Of a stretch of DNA of 64,000 nt, positions 44,071 to 56,300 are shown one piece after another; the stretch's first letter is position 1, and the number at the start of each line of letters is the position of its first letter. The position numbers and the translations under genes were made by a program. The DNA is from Curvularia sp. ZM96 (taxonomy: Eukaryota; Ascomycota; Dothideomycetes; Pleosporales; Pleosporaceae), in the NCBI GenBank assembly GCA_022457065.1, contig JAJGBQ010000002.1:2232001-2296000 (forward strand). The letters run 5' to 3'. Under the pieces are notes generated by a model, which saw only the letters and a program-made list of their open reading frames with translations, was not told where the DNA came from and did not search any database.

Positions 44071-47000
44071 CTATGGATCGACGTTGTACTTGAGCCTAAT
44101 ACCCATGCTCGACAGCTCCACGTCCAGGTATTTGAGAACGCCGGGTATCGCGACTACCGCGACATCGTCTCCGCCACGGTATCTTATACCTTGAGCGTCC
44201 ATCCATACGTCGGACTTGTTGGTGACCCCGTCCGCTAGCGTAGCGCATCGTCTGCAGCGGATAGTAACGTCCTTGCCATTCCGGTCCTTCTTACGGCCAT
44301 ATTCGCTAACAGTGGGTGTAGTGCTGAGGAAAGAGCCGCATGACCTACAAACAGCTGCTTTGGTGTAATCGGAACAGTTCATCAGACGATCTTGTAGAAG
44401 GAAGGCAGTACCGTGGGCCTAATGCAAAGTTAGCATGTAAGATAAAAAAACAGATCTGGTTAGCGCCGCAAGAAGGCACATATTGACCAAAAGAGATTGA
44501 AATAAGGTTAAACTTACCAATAGAGCGTCACGCTCCATCTCTCCGACACGGATACCACCACCCTTCTTCCTACCCTTGATGGGCTGGCCGGTCAACGAGT
44601 TCACAGGACCGTTGCTTCGCACTTGGAACTTATCGTTGACCATGTGACGAAGACGCTGGTAGTAGACTACACCAATGTAGATATCGGCATGGAGTTCCTG
44701 ACCAGTGATTCCAGAATACATGGGCTCGTTTCCATGGTAGTTGTAGCCTGCCGCTTTCAACTGGGCACCAAAATAATCGACAGCCGTGTTTTGTTCGTCA
44801 AATCGGAAAGGAGTTGAATCTTGTGCCATGCCGTGGAGTGCTCCAGACTTTCCAGCTAGTGACTCGACAAACATACCGATTGTCATACGGGACGGGAAAG
44901 CGTGAGGGTTGATGATGACGTCTGGCTGCATGCCCGACTCTGAAAACGGCATGTCTGGGGTTGGGAACTTTTGAGATACGACACCCTTCTGACCGTGACG
45001 AGAAGAGAACTTGTCTCCAACAACAGGGGAACGCGGTGTCCGCAGCTTAATTGAGACCTTTTGGCAAGGCTGAGTGCCGTCTTCGGAACCAATGATGCGA
45101 ACTTCCTCGACGAAAGCAACTTCCTCCTCCTTGTACTTGAAGAACTGAGTCTGTCCGTCGCGGTTCACGTATTCACCCGTAGCTGCATCGTAGGAGACAG
45201 TGTGCCATGCTGCAATAGGATCACCAGACCGCAGCATAGTCCCAATACGAGGCAGACCGTCGACATCCAGGGTTTCCTTTGACTCAGCTTTGATCGAGCC
45301 CTCAGGCGCGAAACCGAACAGCTTGGACACCGTCTTGCTCGATCGGTTCCTACGGCCCCCTTCCTCTAATTCGCAGATCTTGGTCTTGTAGACCGTACCG
45401 TGACCAAAACCGCGTTCATGTGCCGACTTGTTTAGGATCATAGCATCGTCCATGTCGTAGCCAGTGTATGAGATGACAGCCACAACAGCGTTCATTCCGT
45501 TGGGGAAGTTGTCCATTCCATACTCGTTGTGCAATGGAGGTCTGGCGATAGGAGTCTGACCCGTCTGCAAGCGGTAGGTTTTGTTGTCTGTTCGATACCT
45601 CATAGCAGTTCCCGGTGTGCCCATTGATTGCTTACCCATCTGACATTGATACATGTTTCGCGGCGATTGGTTAAAGTCGGAGAACGGCGTCTGATTGGCG
45701 ATGATGGAAAATATGTTTGTGGGGTCGAATTCAACATGCGTTGAGTCGCCCGAAACGATCTCAGCGTCTGTACATGAGATGGACATGTAAGGTTGCTCGA
45801 ACGGACCGACATAGTCCAGCTTGTTGAGAGGCAGGTACTTGACGGGCCGGTACATTCTCGAGCACTGCGAGAACATATAGACGCCCGGATATTGACCGTT
45901 GTTCGAGTTGGGAATGTAACCAATCTCCATCTCCAGAGGCACACCGTGCGAGCCTTCCACCTTCCAGTAGCGCAGTGTGTCACTGATGACTTTGGCTTGC
46001 TTAGGCGAGCAAAAGCCCAGCACGCGACCGTCCAGCTGTACGACAACACTGGCGTCAAGGGAAGCGGATGATTTACTTGATACGCCGAGCTCCGCAACAA
46101 GCTTGGGAACCGCTGAGACGTCGAGGTTGGTTGTCGCGATCTTGCACTTGTGCGCAAAGTGATTAAGAAGACCACAGGGAGAACCGTCAGGAGTATGGAC
46201 AGGACACATGAAACCCCAAGATTCAGGGAGAAGTTTTCGGACGGTTGTTGTTTTGAGCTGAGCAAAGAAAGCACCTCTGTGCACCATTCGGAAATGAGAA
46301 ATAAATCTTTGGAACAGTCAGTAATGCGCTAGCTGGGACGGGATTGTGGCTTACCTTGGGAAGTTGAGCTTTTCTGCTACTACCACGTATCCAGAAGTCT
46401 GTTGCAAATCGAGACCGGTCTACATTCGCTAGTCAGTATATGCCGTTATGAAGTGTAGGCGCAGGAGATGCTTACCGGCGAAATGAGGTTACCCGTACTA
46501 AGGAAGTACTCCATAGCCTGACCAATGTTCATTTGCGTTCGTCGCAAGATCTTGGAAGACCAATCCTTGTGAAATTCTTGTGATGTGAAAGGTCTGTACT
46601 CAGTCTTTCGTCCCCATTCTCGCAAAACGAGCTGGAAGCTGTTGAGCCATTCTTCTAGCCTCTCCTTCAGAATCATGCCGTACAGTTGTCCGCCCAGCAG
46701 AATCTCCTGGTTCTGGACAGCATCGGGGTTGTCAACAGCGCAGTCTCCCTCAACTAAAGCATAGAGCTTCCTGGTCATGAAGAGAAGCATGTGGAACTTA
46801 TCGGCATCTTGAGCCGGGGTAACGTTTACGCAGCCTAGGTGAGGAAGAACAATCTTTCGCAGGAATTCAGTACCGGCCTCCTCGTCTGTGATATCTGCAG
46901 GCAGTTGCATAACGACTTTGAACTTCTCGCCCAGGTACGCCCGAGTCTTCGCCTTGGAGTGCAAGCCGTAAACCTTGTATGTCCGGAGCAGCAACTCTAC

Positions 47001-48044
47001 TCTGTCGGTTACGAATTGCTTTTGTTCAAGACCCTCGGATCCCGCTGTGCCGACGAGGCCCTCGAATATTTCGCGATCGTTCGTCTCGACTAAGGCCTTG
47101 AGCACCATGCATATTGGCACTAGGTATTCCTGAAACATTGTTAGCAAAATGAGCTCATAGTAAATGACCTGGCGATTCGTACAGATTTGCGCCATGAGAA
47201 GCGGAAGTTGACATTGCCATCGCTGAGGTAGTGTAGAGCGTTGGTTTGTGAAGTTTGGTCAGGTCGCATTGACCGAATTTGGATACCAAACTGAGTATAG
47301 CCAGGACCGCGGTTGGTGAAGGCACCACGCTTGATGGCCATGGGGTAGTTTCGGTGGTTGACTTGGAGCATGCGGATGATCTTTTCGATACCGTTGACGA
47401 TAAAATAGCCGCCGAGCTCGTCGCTCTCCTCCTTTGCCTTGACTAGAGCCGCTGGTGGAAGGCCCTCGAGGTGGCAACGATTGGATCTAAGCATGATGGG
47501 GACTGAGCCCAGATCAGCGATCTCTTCTTGCCAGTCGCCGTTGTTGACCCTCCACTCCAATCGCGCGCGCATCTTGCCGCGGTATGTGGCATGTCGTTCG
47601 CGTGTCTCTGCAGGAAGGATGTTGCGGTTCTTGAGGGCGACCTTGTTGGTGGGCGGCAGGACGGGCTTGTCGAGGAAGACATCTTGTATGCGTAGATGCA
47701 GCCTGTTGCGGGGGCCAGTTTCTTCGGGAGATGCATATGGATCGCCATCGAGAAAGATCTTGGTGCCAATGTCCCGTATACCCTCGGCTAGCTGGCCGCC
47801 GTGGGCGAAGATGGCGTTGAACGACTCGATATGGGGATCGACGGCAGCAGCGAGCGTCGGGTATGCCGTCTTGTCCTTGGGCGGATTCCGGAACAGGTCG
47901 TGTCGCCGCAGGGTATCAAACTGGAGTAACGTATTAAACACTTTGTTTCGGCGCCGGAGCGAAGAATTGGAGAGAACAGGTACCTACTTTTGTTGACCAC
48001 TGCGGCTGTGGCTTGCTCGTTGTTGCGCTTGCGGCAGGCGCCAT
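44071..48044 (-). CDS. RPA135: RNA polymerase I second-largest subunit
   Basis: Catalytic-core subunit of Pol I, which transcribes the rRNA repeat in the nucleolus. Six exons on the minus strand: 47988..48044, 47183..47920, 46476..47129, 46355..46419, 44518..46306 and 44071..44418, giving 1,216 residues (yeast about 1,203). The N-terminus FRNPPKDKTAYP...DPHIESFNAIF and the sequence FISHFRMVHRGAFFAQLKTTTVRKLLPESWGF mark Pol I rather than II or III. Active-site segments include GYDMDDAMILNK near residue 785 and GDKFSSRHGQKGV. The C-terminal zinc site is complete: Cys1125, Cys1128, Cys1156 and Cys1159. Intron lengths are 67, 53, 56, 48 and 99 bp. Divergent from ARL8. Confidence 0.96.
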
Positions 48045-48576
48045 GGTTCCCGGGAGTGGGTTGTGCTCTGCAATTTCGGAAAGAAGAGACAGAGGCGCAG
48101 CTCACGAGGACATGCGCAAGCCAAACTGGGAGGACGGCTGTCGCAGGACTGTGGGTTGTGGAGGGAGCACAGCAAGCTGCAGCGCGATGGTGAAGATGCG
48201 ATGCCAATCTCGAACTTTTTTATCAGACTAGTCGGATAGGCCATCCCTGTCTAGCGCCGTGGGCCCCAAAGTCACACGCCGCGGCGGCTCCATCACTGTG
48301 CTGCAGCGTGAACCACTCCTGGCCTTCGTTAGGGCGGCACAGCTCTGCTTCTCTACCTCCTCACGGCATTGTCTGGCACTTCTTCGCATCTCCAGTCGCG
48401 GTTGAACCGTCGTCATTTTGCGGTTGCTACTGCTAACTCTAACACGGCGATCACGCCTACTACATGCCCCGCAGCAAGGATCAAGGTTCCCAGGCTTCCT
48501 CCATCGCCCGTACATCACCAATCTTCCCAACCAGACCTCTCCAGCATCGAGTCAGCATCCCATCGCAACCACAGCC
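48045..48576. promoter_or_regulatory. Divergent promoter region of RPA135 and ARL8
   Basis: 532 bp between the start codons. Short open frames on both strands have no motif. No clear TATA box. Confidence 0.45.
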
Positions 48577-49695
48577 ATGGCGAACCTCTTCCGTCGCATC
48601 TATGACTGGCTTCTCCGCCTATTCTGGTACGCCTACCTTTCTGCTCTTCTTCTTGGTCACCTGCGCACGCCTACGTAGCATGCCTGACGCGCCATTTGAT
48701 GCCTCTCCTCTGGCCTGCTATGGCCTATCCAGACGTGCAAAGTCACCGGCGACGACGACGTGAGATGGAGATGCGGACTGCTGACCTCACCTAGGGCGAC
48801 CGAGATGGACATCACCATGATTGGATTGCAGAATGCTGGCAAGACTTCGCTCTTGAGAGTTCTGGCGGTGAGTCGCTTCCTGATGCGGAATCACGATGCC
48901 CATGTTGGCGTGGGTTATCCAGTTGGATGCAAGCTGACCGATTGCTGTCTAGGGCGGAGAGTTCACTGTCGAGTAAGTTCAGAGTTGGTCCCGAGGCGCG
49001 CAAGCCTACGGCGACAATGTTTCACGAGAATACCGATGCTACAGCTTCGCGCAACCATGAGCGTCATGGTAGTGGGGTCCATGCGCTGACTATGGTCCTA
49101 GCTCCATCCCCACCGTTGGCTTCAACATGAAGCGTGTTCAGAAAGGCCATGTAACCTTGAAGTGGTGAGTATTTTTTTCCGTCCTCTCCTAGGTCACGCA
49201 TGTTGGGCTGTTGCAGCGCCATTCCCGTTTGAGCCGGTCTGGCGGGGTGTAGGGCGATCTACTAGGACCAAGGCGCGTCTGCTGACCATCGACAACAGTT
49301 GGGACCTGGGAGGCCAACCTAGGTTTCGTTCCATGTGGGAGCGGTACTGCCGCGGAGTAAATGCGATTGTGTACGTGTAGTTCGCATGTGATGAAGAGGC
49401 TTGTTTTGCTCATCAGGCTAGGTTCATTGTCGACTCGGCTGACAAGGAGGCTCTACCCGTGGCTAAAGAAGAGCTTAAGCTCCTCCTAGAGAAGCCGGCG
49501 CTGGAAGGGATTCCACTTCTTGTCTTGGGCAACAAGTCGGACTTGCCCAACAAGCTCTCGGTCGACGAGCTGATTGAGTCGTTGGATCTCAAATCGGTGT
49601 CGCACCGGGAAGTGAGCTGCTACGGCATCAGCGCAAAGGAAGAGACTAATCTCGACGCGGTGCTCCAGTGGTTGATTGCCCGGGCCAGCAAATGA
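48577..49695 (+). CDS. ARL8: Arf-like small GTPase Arl8
   Basis: Lysosome/vacuole-associated GTPase that links the organelle to motors and tethering factors in animals. Six exons: 48577..48626, 48795..48867, 48953..48972, 49102..49164, 49299..49370 and 49422..49695, giving 183 residues (human Arl8 186). All GTPase motifs are present: G1 GLQNAGKTS, switch I IPTVGFN, G3 WDLGGQPRFRSMWERYCRGV, G4 NKSD and G5 ISAK. The N-terminal amphipathic helix MANLFRRIYDWLLRLFW has no Gly2, so it is not myristoylated, as in other Arl8 proteins. Introns of 168, 85, 129, 134 and 51 bp make it one of the most intron-rich genes here, with a 20-nt third exon. The residue before WDLGGQ is Cys, where Leu is usual. 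Confidence 0.94.
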
Positions 49696-52123
49696 GAGAG
49701 CAGGTGTGTTATTCGAATTCGATCGGGCGGTAACGTGACCGACGACACATGACGGTCGTAACGCATTCGACTCGGGTTGGTGTTATTTTTTTCTTTAGTG
49801 GCAACTTGAACGAGGCCTATGGGGTTAGATTCTTACGAGTTACGGTCGTCAGCTTTCTACGATATCTTTAATGATTCTTACGACTTGATGGAAGAAAAGA
49901 CGGGCAGATCGCTCTGCAGGCTAGCGATGGCCATTCCAGTTCCGCAGCGCTCGACATGTTTACGGCTTCTCCTGTTATTAGTTTCGGCGGCAGGCCATGT
50001 TTCCGTCATGTATCATTTTGGTTGCTTGTTCTATACTTGGAGCGAATATGTTGCGCCGGGTGCTAAGAAAAGATGAGAAGAGGGTCCAAGAGGAAGAGTT
50101 TGACAAGTTTAGTAGCGTATGTTTGATCTTTTGTAGGGCTCCATGGAGAATGCGGTGAGCATGGCAGCGATGTAATGGACTCTTCACGTCTCTGTCGACT
50201 AGTATTGTCTTGGAGTTGCTCGTGACTCGGATGGCTCGTGTTTGGCGCGCGTGGACGCCAGGAATTTTCTTGTTTCTGGACGGGCTGTCCGGCTGTCAGG
50301 AAGGGCGGCGGTTGAGGACCGGAAAGCAATGGCAGACGCAGATGGCGCTGCCGCTCCCGGCTCGTTTCTTTTGTTTTCGTTTGTGCATAGGCGGCGTCGT
50401 GTGTGTGGTGTTTGGAAGGGGATTGTTGCACGGGGGGTTAGTGAGGGGAACAGGAGCGCAGAGGCATGCTCGCGCGGCCGTTTTGGAGGCCAGACGACGA
50501 CGACCAGCGCGACAGCGAGCGAGAAGAGGATCAATGGGCGAAATGGCGAAAGGCGACGGCGAGGGACAAACAACTATTATTTCACACAACGCGCGCTGGC
50601 AAATTGGCGGGCCGCAGGTAAATCCATGCCATCAACAGTTGAACAACTCATCCTGCATTAGCGCTTCCCAGGGAATGGAGAGTAGAGGGGAGGTGATTGG
50701 CCCGGCGCGTGGTGAGCGGTGCCAACCCCTGCTTGTCGAAGGGTGGTAGACGAACCGACGAGCTGGAGGGGCTCAGGGCCATGGGGAGAGGGCATAGGGC
50801 AAAGGCCAGGACCCGCCAGCGTGTGGCCGTAGATTTGCAAACGCGGAGGGGAACTGTGGCGTGGGCTTGGGGGAGAGGGGAGGGGTGTGGCTTGCGTCGG
50901 CGAGAGAGTGTGGGGTCGCCGGGCCGTCTTGCTTGCAGTCGGCCGACAGCCAGCATGCCAGCACCATCTAGACGCTGCGAACACAGTCGGACGCGGGTGC
51001 GTGTTGCAACTGAGGCGTGGCCGCAGGGACGTGGCCGTGGTACGGGAGGAGCTGGCTGGCGCCGTGGCCATGCATGGGATTCCACATCAGATGCCCCAAA
51101 GCGGACACGCTGTCGCCACTGTCTCACAAAGCATCAGCTGGAGCGCGCTCAGGTGCTCAGAATTGTACCTTCTTGGACGTACACGACGCCATTCCGGACG
51201 GCGCTCGGCATCGGTTCCGACATGTCACGTGCGCCACCTCCGGCTTGTCCTCAGTCAGATTACGTAGAACTAGAACAGTCGACGCAATCAGTAGGGCTGA
51301 GTACGTACACGCGACGCTGCCTTGTCCGCGCCGCGGCACCATCTCGCCATCTCGCCATCTCTACCATTGCCCTTCAGAGAACCGAATCGAATCGAACCGT
51401 ACCGTGCCGTACCGTACCAGGATGTCGGCGCGTATCCAACAACCCCAACCGGCCGCCATCGCCAGCGTACTCCGCGCGACTTTTCAAAAAGTTGCCAGTC
51501 CAAGACCGTCATAGTCGTCGTTCGTCACTCATGCGGGCGCAGACCATCCGCCGACTCCGCTCTGCCTGTTGAGTGGTCCGCCCGGCTTATGTCTACGGAG
51601 TACCACGTCTTGCCAAGCGGGGCTGCCCTTGGCCTGTGGCTGAGCATCTGTCCCATCCTTGTTGGCTCCCGCTTATATTGTCGCGCCAGTTCGTCATTCT
51701 CCACCTTGCTGTCCTCTCACTCGCGATTTCACCTCCCAAGCTTTGCTCTTAGCTCGACATTGTATAACGATAAGACCATGCATCTGCAAACCAGGCAGTC
51801 CTACTTGGGCGATGACGGGTAAGTCTTGCGCTTGGATCTTTCTTGGGGTGGCGGTGCTGCCACTGCTTGCTGCCCCGGGTAGCGGCTGGGCTGTGACGAT
51901 CCGTCCTGTTCGTTTGCAACGTACGACGTCACAATGCCATCCCAACCCGCTTCGGTCGGCACCTCCTTGTATACCTACCACCACCAATCCGCCTCTTCCC
52001 TTTTCTTTGTGTCTTGATCTCCTCCACATAATTCCTCTCGCCTCTGCAACCTTCCGCCCAGTGCTACAAACGCCCTCGCACATCTCGATTACTCTCCAAA
52101 GACCAGCAACAATCTAACACACC
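49696..52123. other. 2.4-kb intergenic region, GC-rich core
   Basis: Largest gap in the window. 49696-50150 looks like ARL8 3' flank. 50200-51300 is GC-rich and shows long overlapping open frames in several frames on both strands, rich in Arg, Ala and Pro and without motifs, as expected from base composition. Short CGAAT/CCGTA direct repeats lie at 51384-51420. 51700-52120 is pyrimidine-rich and probably the promoter/leader of the RCR-like gene. Confidence 0.45.
51384..51420. repeat. Short imperfect CGAAT/CCGTA tandem repeats
   Basis: Two adjoining 5-bp repeat types: GAATC/GAACC followed by CGTAC/CGTGC units, about 37 bp in total. Confidence 0.7.
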
Positions 52124-52604
52124 ATGGCTAGGTGTTACTACGACCGATATGGCTACAGGCGCTGCACAAATTCGGCATGGAATAACTGGGTCCGATGGGT
52201 AGTGCTCGTCGTTATCGTCGTTGGCTTCCTGCTCCTCTTCGTACTATGCTCGTAAGTTATTAGCCTACTCCAATGCGCCACGAACATAATCTAACACAAA
52301 TCACAGCTGCCTCACAGCGCGTCGCCGTCGCAGGGCAGGACGTACGCCATTCTATGGTACTGGTTGGGCCGCTCGTCCCTACAACAACCAAAACAACAAC
52401 CAGTACAACGCCCAGCCATACTATGCCAATCAACCTGCTCCTCCTTATGACGCCGCCGTGAACAACAACCACAACAATGGATACTACGGTGGTGGCGCAA
52501 ACCAGGGCTACTACGGTCAACAGAGCGGCGTCGAGCTTCAACAGCCTCAGCCTACCTACGGCGGCTATGCGCCTCCTCCAGGCCCACCACCAGCCAAGGC
52601 CTAA
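52124..52604 (+). CDS. RCR-family (Congo red resistance) membrane protein
   Basis: Exons 52124..52251 and 52307..52604 (55-bp intron) give 141 residues. A short N-terminal part with SAWNNWVRW is followed by a membrane segment at about 25-45 (VVLVVIVVGFLLLFVLCSC) and an RRRRR stop-transfer. The remainder is rich in Asn, Gln, Tyr, Gly and Pro. This layout (Tyr/Cys-rich start, NSAWNNW, one membrane span, Arg run, then F-YGTGW) matches the fungal RCR family, whose yeast members affect chitin deposition and membrane-protein sorting. The frame is too fragmented to be seen without splicing: the intron joins LCS to CLTARRRR in phase 2. It is not a close match to either yeast Rcr, so no symbol is given. 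Confidence 0.88.
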
Positions 52605-53366
52605 GTCATGGCTATGACGAGCCTTCTTACCATCAAAAACGACTACCAACGCCTGAGTTTTGCTTAGAAAATGTTAAGAGTTGGGTAATGGGAAAGACGA
52701 GACGATAAGATGACAGACTGGTTGGATAAAGGCTGGGATATTGGGTAAGACTTTCTTTTGACGCAACGCTTGATACCTCTCATCATATCTTATGTTTAAT
52801 GTTATGTTTTTGTTCGCTTACGTTTGCATGTTGAAAACCAAAGTACAACTGCTCCATCACAAGAGTAGAACATGTCGAATGGAAATCACGATAGATTCTT
52901 TGCAGCCTGAAAATACTACCCTTGTGCCCGTGAAACGAAACAGGGCAAAAAACACTTTGTGCAACATGTAAACGTCGCATAATTATAGCGGTGAAACAGA
53001 GCGGTGCTAAACCTCCCACTCTCCATTCTTTTCTCTTCATCCTAGAAGGATTAAAAAAAAAACACCAAGCAACTAAGCGCACTCAAACAGTCGTACTAGT
53101 ACTAGTCGTCAAAATCAATCAACATTATATACTTCATGTCGCATTTTTCATCCTTGTCGGCGTCTGTGGAAAATCTCTACGAGAAGCTACTAGGCACGAA
53201 CAAAGCTGCTTCATCACCATCATTGCCGCGTTCCTTTTTTGTCCTTTTCTCTTTCCTTTCAACCCTCCTTCTTTCGTTCCTACCCGACAAGTCATGGAAA
53301 CGCTAAGCATACAAGTTGTCAACCCATCAATGCACAAAAAAAGCTCGACACTGCCCTTTAGTCTTC
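52605..53366. other. Convergent 3' flank, RCR-like gene and alpha-COP
   Basis: No gene seen. AT-rich with an A-run at 53054-53063; a palindromic ACTAGTACTAGT lies at 53095-53106. Confidence 0.5.
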
Positions 53367-56300
53367 TCAACCAACAAGCCTCAGACCACTCGCAGGCGCG
53401 CCAATCTGGCTGATGCCATCGATCCTGCACACGGTTCCCTTGTACCGGGCATGGTACTTGGCTCCGCTGTAAGGACTTGTCACCGACGGCTGACCAGCGT
53501 AAATGGGCGTCAAACTGGCAGCGCAAATGTCAAAGTCGGCAAACTGGTCAAAGTCAATCTCAATCGCGTCGCTTGGATTCCTCTCCGCAATCGTCTTGAC
53601 ACGCTTAGCAGACTCCTTCATCTTCGCGTTGCCAGTTCGGTCAAGCAGCGCATTGGCAAAGTTGAGAGCAGTGTTCAGCTGCTTGTTCTTATGCGCAAAG
53701 TTCATGGCCGCGGAAAGCGGGATAGACTTGTGCGGGCCTTCGACCTCGGGGATGGTGAAGTAGGCTGAAAGCTCTAGGACACGCTTCTTGTCCGCCTCAG
53801 AGAGACCAGAGATATCAGTGGCACCATTGAGCAGCTTGCGGCGCTCGAGCTCAATGGTCATGGCAAGAATGTACTGCGTGGCAGTGTTGATCGCCTTCCT
53901 TGCCTAGAATAATCTGTTAGCTGTATGTCGATCCAACAACGTTAACAAAACTTACGTCAGACAGCTCAGCTTGGGAGGAAACAACGTTGACCATGATGAG
54001 CTGCAATAGCTTCCTGAATGTCGCGATACCATCTTCGAGCTTGTTCTTGACCAGAGCTTGCTTACCAGCGACCAGGTCGTTGGTCAAGATGGACTCCAAA
54101 TCACGTGGAATGATTGGCAGGATCTTCCGCGAATCTGTTTCGTCCACTGTCCTTCGTACATAGTTGACCAAAGATGGCATGTTGGGCGTGGCCGGCAAGA
54201 ATGTCCGCGTCGCCTGGTAGATCTCTTGGAAGCGCTCCTCGAGAGGTGCAAAGTTGACAGCACCAACTTGACGGTTCAGCAGCTGCATGGCTGTGTCAAA
54301 GGAGCCTGCAGCAACGTGGTCTGCCGCCAAAGGTGAGTTTCGTGCCCAAAGATCGGCCTCGCTGCTACCAGCACCGGCCTCAGCACCCTCAACCTCGACA
54401 AAGTCGTCTTCTGCTTCTACCTCAGCATCGTCGCCCATGTCCCATCCACCGATGTCGTCTTCTTCATCGCCACCCAGGTCAGCCGCAGCACTAGTGGGCT
54501 CAGCTTCACCCAGCAGATCTTCGTCACCGTAGCCGTTTGCCGCTGGCTCCTCGGATCCAATGCCTTCAACCTCACCCTGAAGCGCCTTCTCAAACACAGT
54601 CGAAGAAGCCGCACGTGTCGGCCAATTCGCTTGGAAAGTTGGCACAATTGGCTTCACGGGTGAAAGGGGGCTACCCATCGAAGACAGCTTGACCTGGTCT
54701 TCTGAGACGCCTGCAGCGTCCAAGATTGACTGTGCTTGTTCGTCAAGACCGTGGGCCTTGGCTGTGGCATATGCAAGTGGGTACAGGTCGAGTTCCTGGA
54801 ACATTTCTATCCGGTTCTGCACATCGCCCAAGTAGAGCGCGTTCTGGAATCGGGCCGTCATGTCCCCACGATGCTCTGCGATCTTGGCCATGCGCTTCAG
54901 CTTGTCCTGGTCTCCTGTAGTGAGGTAGAGGAACGATAGCTTGTCAAAGTTCCGTAGTTCTATTGCCCATCAGTTATCAAAGTCTGTGTCATTAACCGGA
55001 CATACTTACTCTGATATGTCATTTCTACAGTTTGGTGGTTACCATGTGCCAGTGCCTCGTTACTCAATCGCTGCCAAAGCTTGGGACGATCGAGTTGCTT
55101 TGCCATCTCTACTGCAACATCAAGGTTGCCGCATTCGATAGCAAGCTCGAATCGTGTCTGGGGATCCTGGACGAACTGGAGCGCGATTTCAGGATATCCC
55201 TTCTTTTGAAGATAGGAAATGATGCTCTGTCCAACCAGACTAGAAGTCTTGATGATGTTCAGCATCTCATCGTAGTTTCGCTTTACGAGAGCAAGCTTGA
55301 ATCGGTACTCGGTAGGGTCGATCTGGAGGATCTTGGGTTTGGCAGCGCGGTCCAAGCAGTACACATTACGACCCTTGACCCTGACGAGATACACGGTTTG
55401 TTCGAGGGTACGGACAATACCGTTGTCACCATTCATCAAACTATACTTGATGTGATTCAAGGTGGAGTAAAGCAAGACGCCAGTGTCGTCAAAGACAGCA
55501 CTCTTGATGCGAATCGTCTCGTGTAATGTGCTGACCTGTTCTAAGTTCTTTGTCGCGATGGTGACGTTGTGCTTGCTTAGGAGAGCCACATGCAGTCCAT
55601 CCGATGACCAGACGACATACTTGACGCCATTCACAGAAAGCTCAGCAAGGTTCTTCTTGGCCTGGATATCATACAGGACAACAGAGGTAGGTGTTATCAA
55701 GAGCAGATTGCCAGTACCACCAAAGTAGATATCGGTTGTGCCATGAGGAGGCTTGATAGTCTTCGTGGTGGAATTGCTAAGGTCCTTGATGTCAATCTGC
55801 TGGTTGGCCTGGTTGAAGACTGCAAATCGGTTTCGTGCTACGAAGACGGCAGAGTTACCAGAGCCACGCTTGGTGTCAGTCGGCTCGACGGCTCCAGAAG
55901 CGTCACGTGGAAGGCTGATCAGCTCGTATGTTCCGCTGTCAGCTGGAGATGTGACCAGGATTGAGCGCTCGGCAGGGTTGTAGGAGAGTGTCCGTGGAGG
56001 TACCCAAGCGCTTCCCAGCTTCTTGAGAGACAGCATGGAAGGCGACTCGAGATTCTTCTGGAAATCGTACGAGCGCACATGCTTCTCTTTAGTAATGTAG
56101 AAGAGGTTGTTTTGATACACAGCCGATGCGGGTCGCTCACGCTCCAGCTTGAACACCATTACACCATTGTCGTGGCCAGCGGCGAAAAGGTTGATCTCAG
56201 GGTGTGCCGCAATGACCCAGAAGCGATCATTTTCCCTCTTGAAAGACTGAACCGATGTTCGCCTGTTGAGGTCCCATACACGGATTGTCTTATCCTCGCC

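Noticed and set aside
50697..51572. 291-codon plus-strand frame
   Set aside because: GC-rich DNA with equally long frames in other phases; composition is Arg/Ala noise without motifs.
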